Positions 14,319 through 21,941 of a DNA stretch of 47,673 nucleotides are shown here, piece by piece. The stretch covers positions 1-47,673 of the forward strand of contig CAYFIY010000008.1 in assembly GCA_964343275.1 (NCBI GenBank), given 5' to 3'. The notes under the pieces were generated by a model. It searched no databases and had not been told where the DNA came from. It saw only the letters and a list, made by a program, of their open reading frames with translations. Numbering within the stretch: the first letter of the stretch is position 1; every line of letters starts with the position of its first letter. This DNA comes from Hadarchaeum sp964343275 (lineage in GTDB: Archaea > Hadarchaeota > Hadarchaeia > Hadarchaeales > Hadarchaeaceae). Position numbers and translations under genes: made by a program.

Positions 14319-14488
14319 TTGGTATTAGTTATATTATTTTTTTTATGCGTAATTATCCATTTTGTTGATAATTTACTTTATTTACTTCCGGCAATTATTC
14401 ATTTGCCAGACCATGCCATATTGAACTCTGGCTCACCAAAAACATTAAAAGACTAAATCAGAGTTTTCAGGGGAGTAATATAATCAAG

Positions 14489-14650
14489 TTGAGATGCACC
14501 TCTTGCAACTACATCTACGACATTGAGGTAGGAGACGCCGTCGGAGGAATACCGCCTGGAGTGTTATTCGAAGATTTACCAGATGACTGGACCTGTCCAG
14601 TATGCGGGGCTCCCAAGGATATGTTTGAGAAGCTGGAAGAAGGCCAATAA
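14489..14650 (+). CDS. Rubredoxin
   Basis: 53 residues from TTG 14489. CTSCNYIYD (first Cys pair) and CPVCGAPKDMF (second) with the GIPPGVLFEDLPDDW linker are exactly the rubredoxin fold, which carries one Fe(Cys)4 centre and transfers single electrons, for example to rubrerythrin. Start is uncertain: the SD GGGGAG (14470-14475) is 13 bases from TTG but only 4 from ATA 14480 and 7 from ATC 14483, both in frame. It precedes the oxidoreductase operon by 159 bases. Confidence 0.92.
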   Translation: MRCTSCNYIYDIEVGDAVGGIPPGVLFEDLPDDWTCPVCGAPKDMFEKLEEGQ

Positions 14651-14809
14651 TAGACTAAACAACTAAAAAATCTGCAGAACATTAGGATCTCTACTTCAGC
14701 CAATAGAATGACAATAGATTAAAAAAAAGTGATAAATGTTTAAGATACAGACCAATCGAGATTAATAAGGGTAAGTAGAATTGAATAGAACCATGTTAAA
14801 AAATTGTGG

Positions 14810-15349
14810 ATGATATACACGATAGAGATAATATTTCACGGTAGAGCCGGTCAGGGAGCTCTTACAGCTGCGCGGCTGCTTGCGGAGGCGGCCTTCCTTG
14901 AGAGTAATTATTGCCAAGCATTTCCTTTTTTCGGTGCAGAGCGACGAGGTGCCCCAGTAGTAGCCTTCACTAGGATTGATAAAAAACCCATTCGCACGCA
15001 CACCCAGATATACGAGCCAAACTATGTGATAGTGCTTGATTCGACCCTTGCAGAAACGGTCAATATAGCTACGGGCCTGAAAGCGGGGGGCTTTGTAGTT
15101 CTGAACGGCAAAAAAGCCCCGGAGAACTTCAAAGGGGCAAAAGTCGCCATGGTGGATGCGACCAAAATAGCTATAGAAACTTTGGGTATCCCAATCACTA
15201 ATACCACCATGCTGGGAGCTCTGGCAAAAGCCACCGAAGTGGTTTCTATGGAGTCCATCAACAATGTTATAGAGAATAAGTTTGGAAAATTAGCAGAAAG
15301 GAATATAAATGCAGCCAAGCGCGCGTATGAAACGACGATGATTCTATGA
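14810..15349 (+). CDS. porC: Pyruvate:ferredoxin oxidoreductase, gamma subunit
   Basis: 179 residues (ATG 14810; a TTG at 14804 adds two). The FHGRAGQGALTAARLLAEAA motif, FGAERRGAPVVAF and the end segment with TTMLGALAKAT are those of the PorC/IorB-like gamma domain, which contributes to CoA binding and assembly. First gene of a compact gamma-delta-alpha-beta operon; its stop overlaps the delta start by four bases. The complex decarboxylates pyruvate to acetyl-CoA with reduction of ferredoxin. No SD before the start, suggesting a leaderless message. Confidence 0.93.
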   Translation: MIYTIEIIFHGRAGQGALTAARLLAEAAFLESNYCQAFPFFGAERRGAPVVAFTRIDKKPIRTHTQIYEPNYVIVLDSTLAETVNIATGLKAGGFVVLNGKKAPENFKGAKVAMVDATKIAIETLGIPITNTTMLGALAKATEVVSMESINNVIENKFGKLAERNINAAKRAYETTMIL

Positions 15350-15606
15350 AATTGAAACCTGGCGCCACAATAACCGAGCCAGGCAGCTCGGAAAAATACG
15401 AAACTGGAAGCTGGCGAACCTTCAAGCCAATCGTGGTTGCAGAAAAGTGTACAGGTTGTGGACTTTGCTGGCTATTCTGTCCCGAACCGGCGATATTCGA
15501 GGGCAAACCGGTAAAAATAGACTTGAGATACTGTAAGGGCTGCGGCATATGCTCAAATGAGTGCCCTGTTAAAGCGATTATAATGGTCGAGGAAGGTAGA
15601 AAATGA
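15346..15606 (+). CDS. porD: Pyruvate:ferredoxin oxidoreductase, delta subunit (2[4Fe-4S])
   Basis: 86 residues. Two complete cluster motifs, CTGCGLCWLFCP and CKGCGICSNECP, in the bacterial-ferredoxin fold with the N-terminal GSSEKYETGSWRTFKP lead typical of PorD. It carries electrons from the thiamine site in the beta subunit toward free ferredoxin. ATGA overlaps join it to gamma upstream and alpha downstream, so the three are translationally coupled. Confidence 0.95.
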   Translation: MKLKPGATITEPGSSEKYETGSWRTFKPIVVAEKCTGCGLCWLFCPEPAIFEGKPVKIDLRYCKGCGICSNECPVKAIIMVEEGRK

Positions 15607-16781
15607 AAAAAGTCATTGATGGTAACGAAGCTGCGGCCGCTGCGGCAAAGTTGGCCCGAGTGAAGGTCATATCCGCCTACCCTATAACACCCCAGACAAC
15701 TGTGGTGGAGAAACTGGCTGATTATGTAGCCAACGGAGATATCGACGCAGAATTCATCAAGGTGGAATCAGAACACAGCGCTTTGAGTGCCTGCGTCGGA
15801 GCCGCGGCCACGGGAGTCAGAACTTTTACAGCCACGTCATCGCAAGGGCTTATGTTAATGAGCGAAATACTCTTCGCTACCTCTGGTCTCAGGTTGCCAA
15901 TCGTGATGACCAACGCGAATCGATCCCTTTCCGCTCCCCTGAGCATTTGGTGCGATCAACAGGACTCGGTGGCAGTCAGGGACTCCGGATGGATACAGCT
16001 ATACTGTGAGAATAACCAAGAAATCCTCGACACCACAATCCAAGCTTTTCGGGCGTCGGAAGAGCTCCTCCTGCCCGTTATGGTATGTTACGACGGTTAC
16101 ATTCTCTCCCACACGGTTGAGCCTGTAGATATACCTAGACAGGAAGAGGTCGATGAATTCCTACCCCCTTACAAACTTCCCAACCCGCTAGATCCCGAAA
16201 AACCGGTAACAATCGGACCTGTGGGAGTCCCAGAGTACTACACTGAGTTCAGATATATGCTGCAAAACGACATGCGCAACTCAAAGAACAAACTGGTGGA
16301 GGTGGAGGGAGAATTCGCGAATCGTTTTGGGAGAAGCTATGGCCTAATCGAGCGCTATCACAGCGATGACGCCGAGGTAGTCCTACTTACCATGGGCTCG
16401 TTGAGCAGCAGCGCCAAGGATGTTGTCGACTCATACAGAAAACGCGGTGTAAGCGTTGGCTTGGTTAAGGTTAAATCATACAGGCCGTTTCCAAATGAAG
16501 AAATCGTGGGAGCACTTAGAAATGCCATGGCCGTGGCCGTGCTGGAAAAGGACATCTCGCTGGGATACGCCGGAGGCCTCTTCCTAGATACCGCAGCGTC
16601 GTTCGTGAATTCTGAACATACACCTTTGATGCTCAACTTCATATGCGGTCTAGCTGGTCGTGATGTTTCATCGCTCCAGATAAGACAGGCCGTGCATGCG
16701 GCTGCTAAGGCTGCTGAATCCGGCGAAGTCAAACGGACGGTTAACTGGCTCGGACTCAGAGAAAATTATAGGGGTGGGTGA
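15603..16781 (+). CDS. porA: Pyruvate:ferredoxin oxidoreductase, alpha subunit
   Basis: 392 residues. The N-terminal GNEAAAAAAKLARVKVISAY with YPITPQT, the conserved VESEHSALSACVGAAATG and TFTATSSQGL loops, the NRSLSAPLSIWCDQQDS segment and the C-terminal transketolase-like domain (SVGLVKVKSYRPFP) define PorA. The YPITPQTT and SEHSA loops shape the pyruvate/TPP pocket; the NRSLSAPLSIW region favours a pyruvate rather than oxoglutarate or indolepyruvate enzyme. Length is normal. Overlaps delta; the beta gene follows after 3 bases. Confidence 0.95.
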   Translation: MKKVIDGNEAAAAAAKLARVKVISAYPITPQTTVVEKLADYVANGDIDAEFIKVESEHSALSACVGAAATGVRTFTATSSQGLMLMSEILFATSGLRLPIVMTNANRSLSAPLSIWCDQQDSVAVRDSGWIQLYCENNQEILDTTIQAFRASEELLLPVMVCYDGYILSHTVEPVDIPRQEEVDEFLPPYKLPNPLDPEKPVTIGPVGVPEYYTEFRYMLQNDMRNSKNKLVEVEGEFANRFGRSYGLIERYHSDDAEVVLLTMGSLSSSAKDVVDSYRKRGVSVGLVKVKSYRPFPNEEIVGALRNAMAVAVLEKDISLGYAGGLFLDTAASFVNSEHTPLMLNFICGLAGRDVSSLQIRQAVHAAAKAAESGEVKRTVNWLGLRENYRGG

Positions 16782-16784
16782 TGA

Positions 16785-17657
16785 ATGAAGGAGATTTCGA
16801 ACTTGGAACTAATCGCACCAGGACACCGCGCGTGTGCCGGATGTAGTTGCGTGCTCGCGCTAAGACACGTCCTTAAAGCACTGGGTAAAAATATAGTCAT
16901 CAGCCAAGCAACCGGCTGCATGGAGGTAATCTCAACTCACTATCCTGAAACCGCCTGGAGAGTACCTTGGATCCACGTCGCCTTTGAAAATGCTGCCGCG
17001 GTGGCCTCAGGAGTTTCTAGGGCACTGAAAGTCCTTGGAAAAAACGACGCTAAGGCGGTGGCTATAGCTGGAGACGGGGGAACCGCGGACATAGGACTAC
17101 AGGCACTATCTGGAGCAGTTGAACGCGGCGAGGATATGCTCTACATCTGCTACGACAACGAAGCATATATGAACACGGGAATGCAGCGAAGTGGTGCGAC
17201 GCCATATAGAGCTTGGACGACAACCACTCCTGTTGGGAAAGAAAAGCAAGGTAAAGATCGCCCAAAAAAAGATATCCCTTCCATAATCATCGCACATGGC
17301 TCTCCCTATGTGGCAACGGCTTCTGTAGCCTACCCCATTGACCTCGCGAAAAAAATAAAAAAAGCCGCCTCGATTAAAGGACCCACCTACGTCCACGTTC
17401 ATACCCCTTGTGTCCCTGGTTGGAGAATAAAGGAGAGCAAATCTATAGAAGTCGCGCGCTTGGCTGTGCTCACCGGCTCTTGGTTCTTATACGAAGCCGA
17501 GGGTAGCAAGATGAATGTAACCTTCAAACCGACGAAGAGAAGATCAGTTGCCGACTACCTGAAGATGCAGGGGAGATTTAGACACCTCACCGAGGAAGAT
17601 ATTTCAGAGATACAGGGGATCGTTGACGAGCAGTGCAAGCGATTCGGAATTGCCTAA
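16785..17657 (+). CDS. porB: Pyruvate:ferredoxin oxidoreductase, beta subunit (TPP-binding)
   Basis: 290 residues. HRACAGCSCVLALR with its Cys pair and the later CMEV Cys supply the internal [4Fe-4S] cluster; the thiamine diphosphate motif is GDGGTADIGLQAL (about 92-104) and continues to YDNEAYMNTGMQRSGATP, a hallmark of PorB. A conserved CVPGW follows (about 210). With PorCDA it makes or uses acetyl-CoA, either in sugar/peptide catabolism or in reverse for CO2 fixation. 17658-17767 carries no gene. Confidence 0.95.
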   Translation: MKEISNLELIAPGHRACAGCSCVLALRHVLKALGKNIVISQATGCMEVISTHYPETAWRVPWIHVAFENAAAVASGVSRALKVLGKNDAKAVAIAGDGGTADIGLQALSGAVERGEDMLYICYDNEAYMNTGMQRSGATPYRAWTTTTPVGKEKQGKDRPKKDIPSIIIAHGSPYVATASVAYPIDLAKKIKKAASIKGPTYVHVHTPCVPGWRIKESKSIEVARLAVLTGSWFLYEAEGSKMNVTFKPTKRRSVADYLKMQGRFRHLTEEDISEIQGIVDEQCKRFGIA

Positions 17658-17767
17658 GTATCCAACCATCTCTGTTTTCCATGACGCTGAAAACAATAAG
17701 CTATTTGTTTAAAAATCTGAGACATTTTTTAATTGGTATTTACTCTCGAAGAATATAGTGAGCAATG

Positions 17768-18607
17768 TTATTGTAGAATCAATTGCTTAGCCTCTGAAGT
17801 CAGTTTTTCCAGTTTTTTTGTCTTTAACCCGGTTTTGTTGATGTTACTTAAATCGTCTATAAGGAGGTCTTTCACCAGCAGCGAGTTAGCTAAAAAAAGC
17901 TTGTCCAAAGTTTGTCTATCCACAGATGGCAATATCGTCACGGGATAAAGTCTCTTGTCCTCTATCATTTTTTCCAACCCCGCGCCCTTTGGATACCTCC
18001 AGCACAAGAGCTTCATGCCCCTGCAATTCGCGTATTTTGTGGCGTCCGGGGAGGCTTTGGTGTTAGATACTAGCCAAACCTTATCAAATTTATTCCCTTT
18101 AGCTGCGTAACTTCCATCATTCATATCTAAGAAGCGTGCATAGGTGTAGAGAACATCCTTGAGGTCAATCGAACCTCCTGACACGTTATGGAACTTGCAC
18201 TCCATCATGCTTCTTACTACCCTGCCCTCTTCTCTTTCAGCGATTACATCTATCTCGTGTTGTACGCACCTACCCTTCAATTTAGATCTTAACCTTGTTC
18301 TATACCCGTAGTTTTCGAATACTTCGGATACAAAGGTTTCGAACGGGAAGCCAGTAGGTCCCAAACGCATTATCGCTCCCTTGAGCCCGTAGCGCAGACC
18401 TGCATTAGGTTCTTCCTCAGGGATGAGGGATTTCACGCGTTTTAAGATTTCTTTAGTGGTAATCCCATCGTAAATGGTTTCCTGAATTTTAGCGACTATT
18501 TTCATAGCCGTCCTACTGCTCACACCAGCCTTACGCAGAGTCCGCCTTACCTTTTGCGGCAGAAACTTCTCAACCCTGCCATCAGCTTTTACAACTCTTA
18601 CCGTCAA
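17768..18607 (-). CDS. ATP-cone plus Mrr-like endonuclease domain protein
   Basis: 279 residues. The N terminus (about 2-80) is an ATP-cone: VRVVKADGRVEKFLPQKVRRTL and a following helix bundle, as in NrdR and ribonucleotide reductase. A PD-(D/E)xK nuclease follows, with EVFENYGYRT, then HEIDVIAE (catalytic Asp) and MECKFHN (Glu-x-Lys). The last 90 residues are helical and unassigned. The combination suggests a nucleotide-sensing DNA nuclease for repair or restriction; this is inference from the domains. It stands alone, without a methylase, next to a decayed protease gene. Confidence 0.88.
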   Translation of the reverse strand: MTVRVVKADGRVEKFLPQKVRRTLRKAGVSSRTAMKIVAKIQETIYDGITTKEILKRVKSLIPEEEPNAGLRYGLKGAIMRLGPTGFPFETFVSEVFENYGYRTRLRSKLKGRCVQHEIDVIAEREEGRVVRSMMECKFHNVSGGSIDLKDVLYTYARFLDMNDGSYAAKGNKFDKVWLVSNTKASPDATKYANCRGMKLLCWRYPKGAGLEKMIEDKRLYPVTILPSVDRQTLDKLFLANSLLVKDLLIDDLSNINKTGLKTKKLEKLTSEAKQLILQ

Positions 18608-18676
18608 GGGTTCGCCTAACGTTAATCAGAGACAATACAATTTAAATTTGGTCGGGCACGGTATTTTGAAAGTAAA

Positions 18677-18976
18677 CTATCTTAGCATAACCCCGATTAT
18701 AACTAAAAATGTGTTGTAGATGTTGTGAGCTACAATCGACCCGCCCAGTCCCGCGTAGAGATAGCAAGCACCTAAAAGCAAACTGACAGGTATCAAAGAA
18801 AGTACCACGCCAGGATAAGTACCTGGATTAAAAAGGTGGAATAGCGAAAAAATTATGGTAGAAACTACCACCGCTAATAATCTTGAGCCCTTCCAGCGTA
18901 TGATCTCGTCCATTAATACACCCCTAAAAACCTATTCTTCAAAGATTGGCAACACGTTAACCGCCAAAAGCACCAG
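18677..18976 (-). pseudogene. CPBP (CAAX/Abi-type) membrane protease, truncated with in-frame TAG
   Basis: The last 78 codons (from ATG 18913) form the second half of a CPBP protease: SLFHL and GGSIVAHNIYN hold the two metal-binding His motifs. Reading further upstream in the same frame gives VLPIFEE, then TAG (18932-18934), then VFRGVLM, so the catalytic EExxxR motif is intact except that its third residue is a stop codon. The frame is open only to a TGA at 18977, so the first helices are lost. A 5'-truncated pseudogene is the simplest reading. Confidence 0.8.
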
Positions 18977-19054
18977 TCATGGGTAGTCGCGCTCAATTGA
19001 GGTGAGGGGATATTATTCAGGGGATACTATCAGTATCTCAGCTTGTACGAGTAA

Positions 19055-19276
19055 TTATCCCGCAAAGGTTGATATTACAAGTGACCCCGCCCCACACCAT
19101 AGCGCTATCATAAATATCCTGACCCATTGTCTACGCTTCATTTTCTTCACGATGCGACGCCAGTATTTTAGCCGGAGCCTCTTGATGTGATGCGGGTTCC
19201 GCGACACGAGCTTGCCAACTAGCAGCCCCAGAACCAGCCCGGAGATAAGAATCTTTGCTAAGTCAAGCAAATGCAA
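19055..19276 (-). CDS. Small two-helix membrane protein, unknown
   Basis: 73 residues from TTG 19276. A hydrophobic helix (about 6-24), a strongly basic central stretch (about 31-50, rich in Arg, Lys and Trp) and a second helix (about 53-71). The charge pattern puts the loop in the cytoplasm (positive-inside). No family known. It could be a membrane adapter or a remnant. A plus-strand frame across the same bases has less protein-like composition. The TTG start lacks a good SD. Confidence 0.45.
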   Translation of the reverse strand: MHLLDLAKILISGLVLGLLVGKLVSRNPHHIKRLRLKYWRRIVKKMKRRQWVRIFMIALWCGAGSLVISTFAG

Positions 19277-19309
19277 TAAACCGCTGTAGATATTTTTAGT
19301 CGGCCGCTC

Positions 19310-19516
19310 TTACCGCTTCGGTGGAGTTGAACTAACCCTGATCGTCCAAGCTGGCACATTCCCACGCGGTCTCTTCTCGACCTTACCCTCCTGCGTCAAT
19401 TTGTACAGGTCAACTCGCAACCGCACGATGTCTATACCAGTCATCTGAGACAACTCTTCAGTAGTAATCGGCGTGCCAGCATCGTTCAAAGCCTTTAATA
19501 TTTCGTCCCTTTTCAA
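19310..19516 (-). CDS. Winged-helix DNA-binding protein, small
   Basis: 68 residues from TTG 19516 (LKRDEILKAL). The LKALNDAGTPITTEELSQMTG and DLYKLTQEGKVEKRPRG pieces make a winged helix with a clear recognition helix and basic wing. AGGTGA just before the TTG is a proper SD, and the start lies 4 bases after the stop of the upstream zinc-ribbon gene, so they are an operon. A longer frame to 19624 is rejected since it would lie inside the neighbour. Probably a transcription regulator; target unknown. Confidence 0.75.
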   Translation of the reverse strand: MKRDEILKALNDAGTPITTEELSQMTGIDIVRLRVDLYKLTQEGKVEKRPRGNVPAWTIRVSSTPPKR

Positions 19517-19520
19517 TTCA

Positions 19521-19847
19521 TCACCTCTCCTCAACTTTTTCAAGCGCCTCAAGAGCTGACTTGATCCTGTCCAAAAGCTCCAGAGTCTTGGTGTGATCGG
19601 ACTCCGTTTCGAGTCGATCGGCAAGGGAATTTATCTTTGCCCGGAGTATCTCTTTTATCTTCCCCAGCGGATCTGGTACGACATCAGCCTTCTCGACTGG
19701 TTTCTTCAGCTCACCGCAAACCGGACAGACAATTTTTCCTTTGTATGAGAACATAGGGCTCATGCAGGTGCCGCAGTGAATACCCAGCATTTTGCCTCCC
19801 GCCAGCAGCATCTGAGCAATCTTGGGTATGCTCTCCTCACCCATCAT
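19521..19847 (-). CDS. UPF0148 / SSSCA1-type zinc-ribbon protein
   Basis: 108 residues from ATG 19847 (a start at 19862 is possible). MLLAGGKMLGIHCGTCMSPM carries the first Cys pair and IVCPVCGE the second, the signature of the Sjogren/scleroderma autoantigen-1 family; the rest is a charged helical tail (about 60-108). Function is unknown in archaea. A TATA-like CATAAATGG lies about 25 bases upstream of the start. It leads a two-gene unit with the winged-helix gene and is divergent from the UPF0147 gene. Confidence 0.85.
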   Translation of the reverse strand: MMGEESIPKIAQMLLAGGKMLGIHCGTCMSPMFSYKGKIVCPVCGELKKPVEKADVVPDPLGKIKEILRAKINSLADRLETESDHTKTLELLDRIKSALEALEKVEER

Positions 19848-19916
19848 TATCCCAAAAACCATTTATGATGCTTCGACTTAAAGTTAGGTGATAGGCTATG
19901 CAAACGGGTGGTATAT

Positions 19917-20174
19917 GTGTCGTCAGAAGTCAAACTAAAACAAGTATCGGAAATTTTAGCACGCATGGCGGACGATACCACAGTACCGCGCAACATTCGT
20001 AGGGCTGCTGGAGAAGCAAAAAATGCCCTTTTGAGCAAAAAAGACGACGCCATGGTAAAGGCTTCTTCTGCTATATCTACCCTGGATGAGATAAGCAGCG
20101 ATCCAAATATGCCAGTACACACTCGCACGATGATCTGGAACGCTATCAGCATACTGGAAACAATACGCGAGTGA
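19917..20174 (+). CDS. UPF0147 family protein
   Basis: 85 residues, all helical. The DTTVPRNIRRAAGEAKNAL motif (about 22-40) is the hallmark of the archaeal UPF0147 family; the second repeat DPNMPVHTRTMIW has similar layout, so the protein is a two-helical-repeat bundle. Function unknown; members are broadly conserved in archaea. I chose GTG 19917, five bases after GGGTGG; GTG 19908 would add three residues. A hairpin after the stop (20193-20211) may end the transcript. Confidence 0.88.
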   Translation: MSSEVKLKQVSEILARMADDTTVPRNIRRAAGEAKNALLSKKDDAMVKASSAISTLDEISSDPNMPVHTRTMIWNAISILETIRE

Positions 20175-20192
20175 TGATGTAGGGTTGAAAAA

Positions 20193-20211
20193 CCGTGAAA
20201 CCCAATCACGG
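20193..20211 (+). terminator. Inverted repeat after the UPF0147 gene
   Basis: CCGTGA (20193-20198) and TCACGG (20206-20211) form a 6-bp stem around a 7-base loop 18 bases after the stop codon. No T-run follows, so terminator function is only suggested by position. Confidence 0.35.
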
Positions 20212-20258
20212 AAATTCCAATCGATCATGCGCTTTATATAGCTGGCGTGGGGGCTATG

Positions 20259-20600
20259 ATGCCAGACATTAGACCTTTAGTGAAGCTCCTAAGAAAAAAT
20301 GGGGCCAAAGGAGCACGAGAATGGATAGAAAGTAACAAGGGAGACTTCAACCTGGAGGTCGAGTCCGGGAAAGGGTATATCATAGCTCTACAAGGAATGG
20401 TCTCAGCTAGGGAATCTGGTGGTGAACTATTCACATTGAATAAAATAATCAATAAGAAATATTCAAACGAGCAAATAGTCGACCTAATCCAAGGAACGAG
20501 GGATAAACTAGCGCACGAATCAAGACCAGTGGACGAACTGGGTTTTTGTAAGGCGTGGGTAGATGTTCTCCAAGAATTAGTCGACAAAAAGAATGAATAA
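20259..20600 (+). CDS. Hypothetical helical protein
   Basis: 113 residues from ATG 20259 (MPDIRPLVKLL); ATG 20256 and GTG 20247 are alternatives. Composition is charged and mostly helical with one GYIIALQGM strand; nothing catalytic is evident. The TATA box CTTTATATA (20232-20240) is well placed, and GGGGG five bases before ATG 20259 acts as SD. It converges on the DUF655 gene. No family recognised. Confidence 0.7.
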   Translation: MPDIRPLVKLLRKNGAKGAREWIESNKGDFNLEVESGKGYIIALQGMVSARESGGELFTLNKIINKKYSNEQIVDLIQGTRDKLAHESRPVDELGFCKAWVDVLQELVDKKNE

Positions 20601-20618
20601 CCAGTAAGAAAATTATTT

Positions 20619-21233
20619 CTACTCACCAGAGTCGAGCAACTCGTCCTCGCCTAAAGCCCTCCTGGAAGGTGGACGTGCGAATATCCTGTACTTGTCGAAA
20701 CCTTCTAGCTCCAACGCTATCCGCTTGGCGACCAAGACCTTAGAATTTACCAGCCCTTTAACTCTATTTCCTAGGTTATCAAAATCAGAAAAACGTCCCT
20801 TTTTGAGCTCTTCGATTATTGCCCACATTATTTTCTTACCTATCCCGGGAATTAGCTCCAGCTGATGGAAGCGGGTTGTTAGAGGGGATGCTCGGTTAAA
20901 GAACTCTATAAACCTCTCTGGAGTTTCATTCACTAAACTCTCCAGTGCAGGAAGCAGTTCCGCCTTCGCCGCGGCGGTGAGATCCTCATAGCCTATGCGG
21001 CGCTTAATCCTTTCGACTTTTTCTCTCCCCTCTTTAGCGATGAAAACGCGTTCGTGTGGCGAAAAACTAACATCTTTCAAAGGCACTATCTCCAGCAAGG
21101 TAAAGAACGTGTCGCCAAGTATTTGCGATACAGGCTCCTTCAGGTGAACGGGCCGGGGGTCACTGGGATGTCCCTGTGGTAGGAAATCCAAGACTATTCC
21201 CCTATCCTCGTATTTTTTCTCCAAGTGAAACAT
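20619..21233 (-). CDS. DUF655 protein (RNA-binding, HhH-containing)
   Basis: 204 residues. An N-terminal OB-like half (EDRGIVLDFLPQGHPSDPRP) is followed by a helix-hairpin-helix motif LELIPGIGKKIMWAI (about 127-141), as in DUF655 proteins that neighbour RpoF and L21e in many archaea. Likely nucleic-acid binding, perhaps in transcription or RNA processing; the exact role is unknown. Third gene of the L21e-rpoF-DUF655 operon, 20 bases after rpoF. Confidence 0.92.
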   Translation of the reverse strand: MFHLEKKYEDRGIVLDFLPQGHPSDPRPVHLKEPVSQILGDTFFTLLEIVPLKDVSFSPHERVFIAKEGREKVERIKRRIGYEDLTAAAKAELLPALESLVNETPERFIEFFNRASPLTTRFHQLELIPGIGKKIMWAIIEELKKGRFSDFDNLGNRVKGLVNSKVLVAKRIALELEGFDKYRIFARPPSRRALGEDELLDSGE

Positions 21234-21253
21234 ACCTCCGAGCCAAGACTCAA

Positions 21254-21592
21254 TTACTTAAGATACTTTTTCACAATCTCGAGAATTTTCTTTATATCGT
21301 CCTCTTCAAGCTTGGTCCTCTCCTTTGCAAAAATGAGATTGATATCGTCAGCCGTTTCTGGCATCAGATCTGTAATTATAACTGCCTGATGTTCTCTAAT
21401 TTTTTCCAGCTCCATTAACTCTCCCATCAGTTCCTTTGCCTTGGCAGTGGGCAGCTCCGAAAATTTCTGGGCATAATCGTAAGTAAGCCTCTGCCAATAC
21501 TCGAGTTCACCTTCTTTCTTAGCCGCCTCTAGCATGTCAAGCACTTCTGAAAGCGGAACTGGTTTTTCGTGTACTAGTTTTTTACCGATCAT
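21254..21592 (-). CDS. rpoF: DNA-directed RNA polymerase subunit F (Rpb4)
   Basis: 112 residues. The helical Rpb4 core is seen in VPLSEVLDMLEAAKK and the terminal HRDC-like part DDINLIFAKERTKLEEDDIKKIL. RpoF and RpoE form the stalk of archaeal RNA polymerase, which aids open-complex formation and binds nascent RNA. The start overlaps the L21e stop by four bases, so the two are translationally coupled, as in many archaea. Confidence 0.95.
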   Translation of the reverse strand: MIGKKLVHEKPVPLSEVLDMLEAAKKEGELEYWQRLTYDYAQKFSELPTAKAKELMGELMELEKIREHQAVIITDLMPETADDINLIFAKERTKLEEDDIKKILEIVKKYLK

Positions 21593-21888
21593 CCGGACAC
21601 CACCCTAAGATGGTCAGGACGGGAAATAATCCTTTTTGTTGACCCTCCATCCTGGATATTGACAACGTAAGCTCTGCCCCGTATCTCATCGACCACTCCA
21701 ATTCTACCTTGATACCGCGGATGTGGCTGACCCTTTATTACCCCGGGATCTAAAATTACTGAAACTCGACTACCCAGCGGCAGCTCTTGGATAGCCTTGT
21801 TGATAGGCATTAAACCACGTTTACGAGCGTGCTTGGTTAGCTTGCTTCGACTCCTACATCTTATACCCTTTGACCGTCCAGACATCAA
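21589..21888 (-). CDS. rpl21e: 50S ribosomal protein L21e
   Basis: 99 residues (ATG 21888; ATG 21885 is equally possible). The basic N terminus SKGIRCRSRSKLTKHARKRG, then the SH3-like barrel LGSRVSVILDPGVIKGQPHP and RYQGRIGVVDEIRGRAYVV are diagnostic of L21e, which binds 23S rRNA near the central protuberance. First gene of the L21e-rpoF-DUF655 operon, 53 bases downstream of srp54. Confidence 0.96.
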   Translation of the reverse strand: MMSGRSKGIRCRSRSKLTKHARKRGLMPINKAIQELPLGSRVSVILDPGVIKGQPHPRYQGRIGVVDEIRGRAYVVNIQDGGSTKRIISRPDHLRVVSG

Positions 21889-21941
21889 AATAACCCACTA
21901 ATGAGCTTTAGACTCATCTCACTTTGATTATCCCTACCCGT

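Noticed and set aside
18932..18934. TAG read as pyrrolysine
   Set aside because: The codon lies in a gene already truncated at its 5' end, and the position is normally Ile/Leu; no pyrrolysine genes are in the window.
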